From positions 1 to 48,111 of the forward strand of contig NZ_LZSC01000037.1 of the NCBI RefSeq assembly GCF_001665235.1: a stretch of DNA of 48,111 nt, in the 5' to 3' direction. This stretch comes from Mycobacterium sp. 1100029.7 (GTDB lineage Bacteria > Actinomycetota > Actinomycetes > Mycobacteriales > Mycobacteriaceae). The notes under the pieces were generated by a model. The model did not search any database and was not told the DNA's origin. It saw nothing but the letters and a program-made list of their open reading frames with translations. Positions 1 through 7,234 of the stretch are shown piece after piece; positions within the stretch are counted from its first letter, which is position 1, and each line of letters opens with the position of its first letter. A program made the translations under genes and the position numbers.

Positions 1-28
1 GGATTGATCGGCCAACCCGGACGGGTCG

Positions 29-775
29 GTGGTCTGGGGCGGCTCCACGAACGGCGTCAGTTGCGTGGCCGCGGCCGTCGCGCAGAGCACCGCCTCGTCG
101 ACGTCGGACATCGCCTCCCAGCTGTCGACGCTGATCACCACGACGCCCGCCATGCTGCAAGGACTGGCCGTGACGCCCACAGCGGCGGCCACACCGGCGT
201 CGATCATCGACGCGCTCTCGCCCCTGATCGCCAACCTCAGATCCTTCTTCACCGCCATCACCGGTGCCTACAGTCCGATCGGCGCGATCATCTTGCCGGG
301 CGGTTGGTGGCTGTTGTCCCTCCAGGTCCTGGGCCTGGCGCAGAACGGTCCGGGCGTCGCCGAACTGCTCGGCGGCGGCAAGGACATCGTCGGCGGGCTA
401 TCCCCCCTGGCGCCGCTGCGCGGGGGCTACATCTCGTCGGTCACGCCGGACGCCGGCGGCGGTGCGGTGTCGGGGACCATGGGCCGCTCGACCCTGGTGG
501 GTTCACTCTCGGTTCCGCAGGGTTGGGTCGCGGCCGCGCCCGTCATGAAGACCGTCGCGTCGGTGCTACCGGGCTCCGGCCTGGACGGCCTGCCCGATAT
601 CCCCACGACCACACAAGGCGCCCTGTTCGGCGAGATGGCGATGGCGAGCCTGGCCGGGCGTGCCCTGGCGGGCGCCGGGGTGCGCACCGTCAGCAATGGC
701 ACCACCGGCGCCTCGGCCGCCGCAGCCGAGGGCGTCGCCACCACGGCCACCATCATCGTGATCCCGGCGGACTGA
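29..775 (+). CDS. PPE family protein, SVP subgroup, C-terminal fragment
   Basis: The reading frame encodes the C-terminal half of a PPE-SVP protein. It has the signature GSLSVPQGW and a small-residue-rich tail ending IIVIPAD. No PPE N-terminal domain (about 180 residues with Pro-Pro-Glu and WxG) is present. The frame does not simply continue off the window edge, because an in-frame TGA lies at 5-7; the first start codon after it is the GTG at 29, with no clear ribosome binding site. It could be the 3' part of a gene broken by a nonsense mutation or frameshift, or a stand-alone fragment. It ends 11 bp before the PE gene. Family call is firm; start and functionality are uncertain. Confidence 0.7.
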   Translation: MVWGGSTNGVSCVAAAVAQSTASSTSDIASQLSTLITTTPAMLQGLAVTPTAAATPASIIDALSPLIANLRSFFTAITGAYSPIGAIILPGGWWLLSLQVLGLAQNGPGVAELLGGGKDIVGGLSPLAPLRGGYISSVTPDAGGGAVSGTMGRSTLVGSLSVPQGWVAAAPVMKTVASVLPGSGLDGLPDIPTTTQGALFGEMAMASLAGRALAGAGVRTVSNGTTGASAAAAEGVATTATIIVIPAD

Positions 776-786
776 AAGGACGACCA

Positions 787-1086
787 ATGTCATTTGTCAC
801 TGCACACCCCGAGATGTTGGCGGCCGCGGCCGGAGACCTACAAGGTATCGGCGCGTCGATGAGCGGTCAGAACGCCGCCGCAGCTGCCCCGACCACCGGC
901 GTCGTCCCCGCAGCCGGCGACGAAGTGTCGGCGTTGACCGCGGCGCAGTTCGCCGCCCACGCCCAGATGTATCAAGCGATCAGCGCCCAGGCGGCGGCGA
1001 TCCACGAAATGTTCGTCAGCACGCTGGCGGCCAGCGCCGATTCGTACGCCGCAACCGAAGCGGCCAACGCGGCAGCCACCGGCTAG
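787..1086 (+). CDS. PE family protein (PE20-like)
   Basis: A 99-residue stand-alone PE protein. Pro8-Glu9 form the PE motif, and the C-terminal end carries the type VII secretion signal YxxxD/E as Tyr87-A-A-T-Glu91. PE proteins form helical heterodimers with PPE partners and are exported, here probably by ESX-5 because the partner is of the SVP type. The ATG follows GAAAGGA by 6 nt. It sits 22 bp before a full PPE gene, the usual PE-PPE pair layout. Order and proximity to the DUF732 gene and mgtC match PE20 (Rv1806), but small PE proteins are too similar for orthology to be certain. Confidence 0.92.
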   Translation: MSFVTAHPEMLAAAAGDLQGIGASMSGQNAAAAAPTTGVVPAAGDEVSALTAAQFAAHAQMYQAISAQAAAIHEMFVSTLAASADSYAATEAANAAATG

Positions 1087-1108
1087 GCCAGTACAGAGAG
1101 GTACGGCA

Positions 1109-2506
1109 ATGAGTTTCGCGTTGCAGCCACCGGAGATCACCTCCGGGCAGATGTACACCGGCCCGGGGGCGGGACCGATGCTCGCCGCCGCCGCAGCGTG
1201 GGATGCGCTGGCGGCCGAACTGCAGTCGACGGCGGCGTCCTACGGCGCGGTCATCGAGACGCTGACCAACGACGGATGGACCGGACCATCGGCCCTCGCG
1301 ATGGCCGCCGCGGCCGCGCCGTACGTGTCCTGGCTGTCGACGACCTCGGCGCAGGCCAAGACCGCCGCCCTGCAGGCGATGGCCGCGGTGAGCGCCTACG
1401 AGGCGGCTTTCGGGGCAGTGGTGCCACCGACGGAGATTGCGGCCAACCGTGCCCAGCTCGCAATGCTGTTGGCGACGAACATCTTTGGGCAGAACACCGC
1501 CGCGATCGCGGCCATCGAAGCCGAGTACGCGCAGATGTGGGCTCAGGACGCCGCCGCGATGTTCGGCTACGCCACCGCTTCGGCGGCGGCCACTCGTCTG
1601 ACACCGTTCAGCGAGCCGCCGCAAACCACCGATGCCACCGGCGTCGCCCGCCAGGCGGCCGCGGTGGGCGAGGCCGACGGTGCCGCCGCCGCGGCGGACG
1701 CCCTGCCCAGCGCAGCGGCGGCGTCGTCTCCGTACGACGTCATTTCGCAGCTGCTGGAAGCTCTCGGCGATGCATCCCGGGGGTACATGAACTTCTGGGA
1801 CCAGGTGCTCAACGGCCTGACCGGGTCACCGCTGGCCGGGTCGACATGGCAGAACACGTTCGGAATCCTCGCCGACATCGGCCGGTTCAGCACGGTGGCC
1901 AACGACAGCATGAGCCCGATCAACCTCGGCATGACCGAGTTCAAGATGTTCTGGAAGCCGCCGGTGGCGGGAATGGACATCCCGAAGTCCGCGCTGGGCG
2001 CCGGTCTGGGCGTGCGCGCGGCCGCCGTCGGAGTCACCAGCCCGGTGTCGGCCGGTGTGGGGGAGGCGAACGTGGTGGGCAGGTTGTCGGTACCACCAAC
2101 CTGGGCAACGGCGACCCCGGCAATCAGGATGGCCAGCACCGCGCTGCCGACTGCGGGCCTGGCCGCGGCGCCCGCATCCGGGATCCCCGGCAGCCTCGTC
2201 GGTCAGATGGCGCTGGGCAGCCTGACCGGAGGCGCCCTCGGGAACGTCGCACCACAGATCTTCAGCGGCAGCGGCGCCCGCGCCCGAGCCCACGGCCAGA
2301 AGGCCGCCGAACCCGTCCAGCTCGACGACGTCATCGCCAAGTTGCAGAAGGAACCGGAAGCCGTCCAGCACTGGAATGTCGACAAGGCCGGACTGGACGC
2401 GCTGCTGGACCGCTTGTCCACCAAGCCCGGCGTCCACGCGGTGCACGTGTTCAGCGGCGACAAACCTCAGGTGACCCTGCCCGACGCCCATCTCGAAGCC
2501 AGATGA
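1109..2506 (+). CDS. PPE family protein, SVP subgroup, with C-terminal extension (PPE31-33-like)
   Basis: A 465-residue PPE protein. Residues 7-9 are Pro-Pro-Glu; the WxG motif is in GWTGPSA near residue 57; the SVP signature is GRLSVPPTW. After the SVP region there is an unusual charged tail of about 60 residues, from LDDVIAKLQKEP to the end, which looks folded rather than Gly/Ala-rich. It probably pairs with the PE protein encoded 22 bp upstream and is secreted by ESX-5. AGAGAGG precedes the ATG. Its stop overlaps the next start (ATGA), so the two are likely translationally coupled. By neighbourhood and length it resembles PPE33 (Rv1809); PPE31 and PPE32 are alternatives. Confidence 0.93.
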   Translation: MSFALQPPEITSGQMYTGPGAGPMLAAAAAWDALAAELQSTAASYGAVIETLTNDGWTGPSALAMAAAAAPYVSWLSTTSAQAKTAALQAMAAVSAYEAAFGAVVPPTEIAANRAQLAMLLATNIFGQNTAAIAAIEAEYAQMWAQDAAAMFGYATASAAATRLTPFSEPPQTTDATGVARQAAAVGEADGAAAAADALPSAAAASSPYDVISQLLEALGDASRGYMNFWDQVLNGLTGSPLAGSTWQNTFGILADIGRFSTVANDSMSPINLGMTEFKMFWKPPVAGMDIPKSALGAGLGVRAAAVGVTSPVSAGVGEANVVGRLSVPPTWATATPAIRMASTALPTAGLAAAPASGIPGSLVGQMALGSLTGGALGNVAPQIFSGSGARARAHGQKAAEPVQLDDVIAKLQKEPEAVQHWNVDKAGLDALLDRLSTKPGVHAVHVFSGDKPQVTLPDAHLEAR

Positions 2507-2838
2507 GACAGCTGCTCGCGCTCGTCGGCATCGTTGGCATCGTTGGCATAGGCGGCGCGATCAGCATCGCGGCGCCTGCGCTCGCGGAGCCCGAGGGCGA
2601 CGATTCGGCGTTTCTGGCCAGGCTCGGCGACGCCGGTATCACCTACAGCAGCCCGACGCAGGTCATCGCGTCCGCCAAAGCGGTGTGCGGGCTGATGGGC
2701 CGGGGCGAGACGGGCCTGCAGGTGGTCAGCGACATCAAGGACCAGAACCCGGGCATGACACTGGATGCCGCGGCGAAGTTCGCCGCGTTGGCGGCCGACG
2801 TCTACTGCCCGCATCACCTGACGCCGAAAGGCGGTTAG
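2503..2838 (+). CDS. Secreted DUF732 protein (Rv1810-like)
   Basis: A 111-residue protein with a Sec signal peptide: Arg at position 2, a hydrophobic core of repeated Gly-Ile-Val, and a likely cleavage after ALA. The mature part has the DUF732 layout: a helical domain of about 75 residues with one cysteine in KAVCGLMG and one in DVYCPHH, likely a disulfide. Function of the family is unknown; members are small secreted mycobacterial proteins. The start overlaps the PPE stop by 4 bp. The signal peptide contains a short DNA repeat of the 9-mer GGCATCGTT. Position between PPE and mgtC matches Rv1810. Confidence 0.9.
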   Translation: MRQLLALVGIVGIVGIGGAISIAAPALAEPEGDDSAFLARLGDAGITYSSPTQVIASAKAVCGLMGRGETGLQVVSDIKDQNPGMTLDAAAKFAALAADVYCPHHLTPKGG

Positions 2839-2872
2839 CCTGGGACTCGCGAACGGCCAGGAAGGGGGCGGT

Positions 2873-3583
2873 GTGGCGGCAACGTTGAGCATCGCCGACT
2901 TCGCACTCCGGCTGGGCGTCGGGGTGGGGTGCGGCGCGCTGATCGGTATCGAACGTCAGTGGCGGGCCCGCCGAGCGGGACTGCGCACCAACGCGCTGGT
3001 CGCCGCGGGTGCGACATTGTTCGTGCTCTACGCCGCCGCCACCGAGGACAGCAGCCCCACCCGGGTCGCGTCCTACGTGGTCTCCGGTATCGGGTTCCTC
3101 GGCGGTGGCGTGATCCTGCGCGAGGGCGTCAACGTCCGCGGCCTCAACACCGCTGCCACGCTCTGGTGCTCTGCCGCGATCGGCGTGCTGGCCGCCTCCG
3201 GGCATCTGGTGTTCACGCTGATCGCGACCCTGACCGTCATCGCCATCCACGTGGTGGGCCGGCCGCTGGGCCGGGTGATCGACCACGACGACAACACCGA
3301 GGAAGACGAGGGCCGACAACCGTTCCTGGTGCAGGCCAACTGTCGCCCCAAATCCGAAAAGTACGTCCGCGCTCAACTCGTCCAGCACGCCAGCAATAAC
3401 GATATGACGCTGCGCGGCATCCATACCGGGCGCGCCGCCGACGACGAAATCACCTTGACCGCGCAGGTGCTCGTCGACGGCCATCCGCCGGCCAAGCTCG
3501 AACGGTTGGTCGCCGAGCTGTCCCTGCAGCCCGGGGTGCGCGCCGTGCAGTGGTCCGCCGGTAGCGAAGTGCAGTCGGACTGA
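2873..3583 (+). CDS. mgtC: MgtC family magnesium/virulence protein
   Basis: A 236-residue inner-membrane protein. Residues 1-135 hold the MgtC/SapB domain with its conserved blocks GIERQWRARRAGLRTNAL and GIGFLGGGVILREG followed by VRGLNTAATLW, plus four or five membrane segments. Residues 140-230 form the soluble ACT-like C-terminal domain of longer MgtC proteins. MgtC is needed for growth at low Mg2+ and for survival in macrophages in several pathogens; it is thought to modulate ATPase or transporter activity rather than import Mg2+. The GTG start at 2873 follows GGAAGGGGG closely; GTG at 2871 is out of frame. The 34-bp gap to the DUF732 gene suggests an operon with PE/PPE. It corresponds to Rv1811. 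Confidence 0.95.
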   Translation: MAATLSIADFALRLGVGVGCGALIGIERQWRARRAGLRTNALVAAGATLFVLYAAATEDSSPTRVASYVVSGIGFLGGGVILREGVNVRGLNTAATLWCSAAIGVLAASGHLVFTLIATLTVIAIHVVGRPLGRVIDHDDNTEEDEGRQPFLVQANCRPKSEKYVRAQLVQHASNNDMTLRGIHTGRAADDEITLTAQVLVDGHPPAKLERLVAELSLQPGVRAVQWSAGSEVQSD

Positions 3584-3654
3584 CCTACGGGCGGTCTGGC
3601 AGCCGTGGCGCGGGGGCGACCGGCATCGGCGGCCGACAGTCGTAATCTATCCGT

Positions 3655-4599
3655 GTGCATGGTGTCACCGGGTTCTGGTTCGGGCTACCTCCGCAGATGC
3701 GGGACCCGGTGCTGTTCGCGATTCCGTTCTTCCTGCTGCTGCTGATTCTCGAGTGGACGGCCGCGCGCAAACTCGAACGCCTGGAGGCCGCCGCCGCTGA
3801 AGACCCCCGGCCCGCGTCCGGCTCCTATCTGACCCGTGACTCGATCGCGAGCATCTCGATGGGCCTGATCTCGATAGCCACCACCGGCGGCTGGAAGGCA
3901 TTGGCGCTGCTGGGCTACGCGGCGATCTATGCCTACCTGGCGCCGTGGCATCTGCGGGTAGACCAGTGGTACACGTGGGTGATCGCGATCGTCGGCGTCG
4001 ACCTGCTGTACTACGCCTACCACCGCATCGCCCACCGGGTGCGGCTGATCTGGGCCACCCACCAGGCCCACCACTCCAGCCAATATTTCAACTTCGCGAC
4101 GGCGCTGCGCCAGAAGTGGAACAACAGCGGCGAGATCCTGATGTGGGTTCCGTTGCCGCTGTTGGGGATTCCGCCGTGGATGGTGTTCTTCGCGTTTTCG
4201 CTGAACCTGATCTACCAGTACTGGGTACACACCGAGCGCATCGACAAGCTGCCGCGGCCATTCGAGTTCGTCTTCAACACACCGTCGCATCACCGGGTGC
4301 ATCACGGCATGGACAAAGTCTACCTCGACAAGAACTACGGCGGCATCTTCATCGTCTGGGACCGGCTGTTCGGCAGTTTCCAAGCCGAACTGTTCCGTCC
4401 GCACTACGGCCTCACCAAGCAGGTCGACACCTTCAACGTCTGGAATCTGCAGACCCGCGAATACGTCGCGATCGCGCGCGATTGGCGCTCGGCGAGCCGG
4501 CTTCGCGACCGGCTGGCCTACGTTTTCGGGCCGCCCGGGTGGGCTCCGCGCCGGGTTGACCACGCCGACGACGGCGTTCGGCTGGCGTCGTCGCTGTAA
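3655..4599 (+). CDS. erg3: Sterol desaturase / fatty acid hydroxylase family membrane protein (Rv1814-like)
   Basis: A 314-residue integral membrane di-iron enzyme. It has the three histidine clusters of the family: HRIAH at 123-127, HQAHH at 136-140 and HHRVHH at 212-217, which bind the two irons. Hydrophobic segments lie near residues 17-32, 65-100 and 105-120. In M. tuberculosis this position is Rv1814 (erg3), named for C5 sterol desaturase similarity; the natural substrate in mycobacteria is not settled. GTG at 3655 is the first start; an in-frame ATG (residue 15) is possible. Rv1812c and Rv1813c, found between mgtC and erg3 in H37Rv, are absent here. Confidence 0.9.
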   Translation: MHGVTGFWFGLPPQMRDPVLFAIPFFLLLLILEWTAARKLERLEAAAAEDPRPASGSYLTRDSIASISMGLISIATTGGWKALALLGYAAIYAYLAPWHLRVDQWYTWVIAIVGVDLLYYAYHRIAHRVRLIWATHQAHHSSQYFNFATALRQKWNNSGEILMWVPLPLLGIPPWMVFFAFSLNLIYQYWVHTERIDKLPRPFEFVFNTPSHHRVHHGMDKVYLDKNYGGIFIVWDRLFGSFQAELFRPHYGLTKQVDTFNVWNLQTREYVAIARDWRSASRLRDRLAYVFGPPGWAPRRVDHADDGVRLASSL

Positions 4600-4693
4600 C
4601 GCTGACCGCCGTTCGGTCGATGTCGAAACAGTAACGACGTAATCTCAACTTGTGGTCGGTGCCCGCGCCGGCCTTGACGGAGGGAGTCCGTCC

Positions 4694-5371
4694 ATGGTGT
4701 TCCGCCTGGCCGTCCGCGTAGCCGCCGCATCGGTCGCCGTCCTGGGCTTCGGCCCCGGCCTGCCCGCGGCCCACGCCGATCCGGTCACGGTGTACCCGGG
4801 CATGGAGATCCTGCAGGAAAACCGTCTGTGCACGCTCGGCTATGTCGACTCGGCCCAGCGCATCGGCTACACCGCGGGTCACTGCCGTAGCGGCGCGAAC
4901 ACGATCATCACCGACAAGAACCGCACCCCGATCGGCCACCTCACGACGTACCGCGACGACACCCCCAGCGGCTCCACGGTGGCCGTCGACCAGGCGATCA
5001 GTGACTACGAGGTGATCGCTTTCGACCCCAACATCGCGGTGAACAACATCCTGCCGGGCGGACGGTCGCTGGTATCGAGCCCGAACGTGCCGTTGGCCCC
5101 CGGGCAGTCGGTCTGCCACTTCGGCGTGTCGACCGGTGAAACCTGCGGATCCGTCGAGGCCGTGAACAACGGCTGGTTCACCATGTCCCACGGCGTGCAG
5201 AGCCATCCCGGCGACTCGGGCGGACCGGTGTATCTGGCCCCGGCCGGCGGGCCCGCACAGATCGTCGGGATCTTCAACAGCATGTGGGGTGACTTCCCCG
5301 CGGCGGTGTCGTGGCGGAGCACCACCGAGCAGGTCCACCAGGACATGGCGGGGCAGGCCAACGGCGGCTAG
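4694..5371 (+). CDS. Secreted trypsin-like serine protease (Rv1815-like)
   Basis: A 225-residue exported protein with a chymotrypsin/trypsin-type fold. A signal peptide (about residues 1-29, ending AHA) precedes the mature part. The catalytic His is in TAGHC, a candidate Asp lies in the [10 protein letters not shown] region, and the nucleophile Ser is in GDSGGP. Two cysteine pairs are probable. The ATG at 4694 was chosen because GGAGGGA ends 8 nt upstream and the signal peptide begins there; an in-frame GTG at 4652 would only add residues before it. Substrate unknown. The next gene is convergent, so it is probably its own transcript. Confidence 0.88.
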   Translation: MVFRLAVRVAAASVAVLGFGPGLPAAHADPVTVYPGMEILQENRLCTLGYVDSAQRIGYTAGHCRSGANTIITDKNRTPIGHLTTYRDDTPSGSTVAVDQAISDYEVIAFDPNIAVNNILPGGRSLVSSPNVPLAPGQSVCHFGVSTGETCGSVEAVNNGWFTMSHGVQSHPGDSGGPVYLAPAGGPAQIVGIFNSMWGDFPAAVSWRSTTEQVHQDMAGQANGG

Positions 5372-5383
5372 ACCGGCCCACCG

Positions 5384-5821
5384 CTACCGCAGTACGAAGA
5401 CGGGTATCGACGGCGCCGCGGCACGGAACTGCTCGTCGGTGGATTCCGGTGTCAGCCCGGCGACATATCCCTTGACCTGCCAATACCACCGCTGCAGATA
5501 GCGCTTCAGTAATTCGGGTTTGGCGGCATCCGCCACCTCGGTCGCCGCGACGCGGTGCCGACGCCAGCGCGGACCCATTTCGACCTCGCCGGCAGCCCGC
5601 ACGTTGCGTGCCCACTGGGTGTTGCCGCGCGGCGAAACCAGATAGTCGACGCCGTCGATGGTCAGCAGATTGATCACCACATCGCGGGGCTTCCCCGTCT
5701 TGCGGCCGCGGACCCGCAGCGCGCGGGTTCCGGCGATGCTGACGCCCAGCTGGGCGAGCCAGCGGATGACGGCGTTACCGGCCCGAGCGACCCGGTTCGG
5801 TTCTTCATAGCGTGTGGACAT
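5384..5821 (-). CDS. Deazaflavin (F420)-dependent nitroreductase-family protein (DUF385, Ddn-like)
   Basis: A 145-residue member of the split-beta-barrel DUF385 family, which includes Ddn and other mycobacterial F420H2-dependent reductases. Diagnostic core: LRVRGRKTGKPRDVVINLL, then DGVDYLVSPRGNTQWARN, a pattern shared by F420-binding members. Ser/Gly/Trp in SPRGNTQW would lie near the cofactor phosphate. The ATG at 5821 follows an AAGGGA ribosome binding site; an upstream in-frame ATG at 5911 would add 30 unconserved residues that read through the operator region, so it was rejected. It is divergent from a TetR gene and two matching palindromes lie in the gap, so it is likely that regulator's target. 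Substrate unknown. Confidence 0.88.
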   Translation of the reverse strand: MSTRYEEPNRVARAGNAVIRWLAQLGVSIAGTRALRVRGRKTGKPRDVVINLLTIDGVDYLVSPRGNTQWARNVRAAGEVEMGPRWRRHRVAATEVADAAKPELLKRYLQRWYWQVKGYVAGLTPESTDEQFRAAAPSIPVFVLR

Positions 5822-5857
5822 CGGGGATCCCTTCCGGCCGGCTTTCTGCAACCTGAC

Positions 5858-5872
5858 GAGAGCGGTGCTCTC
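5858..5872. promoter_or_regulatory. Palindromic operator 1 in the TetR / F420-oxidoreductase divergent region
   Basis: A perfect 15-bp palindrome, GAGAGC-GGT-GCTCTC, lies 37 bp upstream of the minus-strand oxidoreductase start. Its core recurs 52 bp away, five helical turns, on the same face of the DNA. The size and symmetry suit a TetR dimer. Binding by the adjacent regulator is inferred. Confidence 0.65.
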
Positions 5873-5910
5873 TCTTGCGGTCAGGGTGCCACGCCGCTGG
5901 TCAAAAAGCA

Positions 5911-5923
5911 AGAGCGGTGTTCT
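5911..5923. promoter_or_regulatory. Operator 2, imperfect copy of the TetR-type palindrome
   Basis: AGAGC-GGT-GTTCT repeats the core of operator 1 with one base changed in the right arm. It lies 21 bp upstream of the TetR GTG start, suiting autorepression. Centre-to-centre distance to operator 1 is 52 bp. Confidence 0.6.
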
Positions 5924-5944
5924 CGGTTGTGTCAGACTGGCGGC

Positions 5945-6628
5945 GTGGGCAAACGCCAGGAGACGCGAGGCCAGATCGAGTCACGCATCGTCGAGCTCGG
6001 ACGGCAACACCTGGTGGACCGCGGCGCCGCGGGGCTGTCGCTGCGCGCGATCGCCCGTGAACTGGGCATGGTCTCCTCGGCGGTGTACCGATACGTGTCC
6101 AGCCGCGACGAATTGCTGACCCTGCTGCTGGTCGACGCCTACTCCGACCTGGCCGAGACGGTCGACCTGGCCCGCGACGCGCAGGGCGAGCTGTGGAGCG
6201 ACGACGTCGTCGCGATCGCCCGCGCGGCTCGGCAGTGGGCCGTGGCACACCCCGCGCAGTGGGCGCTGCTGTACGGCAGCCCGGTCCCCGGGTACCACGC
6301 CCCGCCGGAGCGCACCGTCGGCGTCGGCACCCGCGTCGTCGGCGCGATCTTCGACGCGATTGCCGCGGGAATCACCACCGGCGACATTCGGCTGACGAAT
6401 ACCGTTGTGGCACAACCGATGTCATCCGACTTCGACCGGATCCGCCAGGAGTTCGGCTTTCCCGGCGACGATGCCGTCATCGCCAAGTGCTTTCTGTTCT
6501 GGGCCGGGGTGCTGGGCGCGATCAGCCTCGAGGTGTTCGGACAGTACGGGGCCGACACCCTGACCGATCCGGAGGCGGTCTTCAATATGCAGCTTCGGCT
6601 GCTCGTCGACATGCTCGCCCAGCACTGA
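5945..6628 (+). CDS. TetR/AcrR family transcriptional regulator (Rv1816-like)
   Basis: A 227-residue regulator. The N-terminal helix-turn-helix spans about residues 10-60 (SRIVELGRQHLVDRGAAGLS, then LRAIARELGM and YRYVSSRDEL). The remaining all-helical domain contains WAVAHPAQWALLYGSPVPGY, typical of the TetR C-terminal ligand domain of the WHG type. It is expected to repress itself and the divergent F420-type oxidoreductase from the two palindromes in between. The GTG at 5945 gives a length near that of Rv1816. Upstream in-frame starts would read through operator 2. The ligand cannot be told from the sequence. Confidence 0.92.
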   Translation: MGKRQETRGQIESRIVELGRQHLVDRGAAGLSLRAIARELGMVSSAVYRYVSSRDELLTLLLVDAYSDLAETVDLARDAQGELWSDDVVAIARAARQWAVAHPAQWALLYGSPVPGYHAPPERTVGVGTRVVGAIFDAIAAGITTGDIRLTNTVVAQPMSSDFDRIRQEFGFPGDDAVIAKCFLFWAGVLGAISLEVFGQYGADTLTDPEAVFNMQLRLLVDMLAQH

Positions 6629-6630
6629 AC

Positions 6631-6644
6631 TAGAACATGTTCAC
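6631..6644. promoter_or_regulatory. Possible KstR-type or TetR-family site upstream of VOC/flavoprotein pair
   Basis: TAGAACATGTTCAC contains the perfect palindrome GAACATGTTC and fits the KstR pattern TNNAACNNGTTNNA except for its last base. It lies about 90 bp before the VOC gene start. Function is inferred from the match and from the steroid-dehydrogenase-like gene downstream; the Rv1816-like TetR protein is another candidate binder. Confidence 0.35.
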
Positions 6645-6733
6645 CCGACGTAGGCAGACGCTCGACACCGGGTTTCGGCAAAGAGTTTTTGACCCTTTCT
6701 GAGGGCCGATCCGCTGGGCTATCCTGCCAAGCG

Positions 6734-7234
6734 ATGACGTTTGAAGTTCGATCCCCGATACAGATCGCCTGGGTCACGACCGATCTGGAAGCCACCGAAA
6801 CGGCTCTCACCGGCTTGTTAGGCGCCCGCAAGTGGGTGCGGATCCCCGAAGTGCACTTTGCTCCGGACAGCTGCAGCTATCGCGGTGAGCCCGCCGACTT
6901 CGTCGCCAGCATCTCGCTGAGCTACCTCGGCGACATGCAGCTGGAGCTGATCGAACCGGTTAGTGGCGAGAACGTCTATAGTGAATTTCTGCGTGGCTCG
7001 GGACCGGGCTTGCATCACATCTGCATGGAGGCCGACAGCCCCGAGCACTTCGACACCGCACTGGCCGAGGCCGCGGAGCGCGGCGCTCCGGTGGTGCAAC
7101 AGGGCGTGATGCCCGGCGGAATCCAATTCGCTTACGTAGCAGCGCCACAGGCCGGTGTGCCGTATGTGGAGATCGCGTACATCTCGCCCGAAATGAGGGC
7201 GTTCTACGACTACATCAAACAGGAGCAAGGGTGA
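6734..7234 (+). CDS. VOC family (glyoxalase/bleomycin-resistance fold) protein
   Basis: A 166-residue protein with two beta-alpha-beta-beta-beta modules of the vicinal oxygen chelate superfamily. Likely metal ligands are Glu in MQLELIEP, His in GLHHICM and Glu in VPYVEIAYIS. At the usual first-His position the residue is Gln10 (PIQIAWVTTDL), so the metal site may be of the Q/H/E type or weakened. VOC enzymes include epimerases, isomerases and dioxygenases; which applies here is not visible. The ATG at 6734 was chosen because the frame upstream only offers a TTG and is unconserved in appearance. It overlaps the next gene by 4 bp, implying coupled translation and a shared pathway. Confidence 0.85.
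   Translation: MTFEVRSPIQIAWVTTDLEATETALTGLLGARKWVRIPEVHFAPDSCSYRGEPADFVASISLSYLGDMQLELIEPVSGENVYSEFLRGSGPGLHHICMEADSPEHFDTALAEAAERGAPVVQQGVMPGGIQFAYVAAPQAGVPYVEIAYISPEMRAFYDYIKQEQG

Noticed and set aside
5822..5911. 30-residue N-terminal extension of the DUF385 protein from the ATG at 5911
   Set aside because: It would translate through the first operator palindrome; the ATG at 5821 has an AAGGGA site and begins at the conserved domain.
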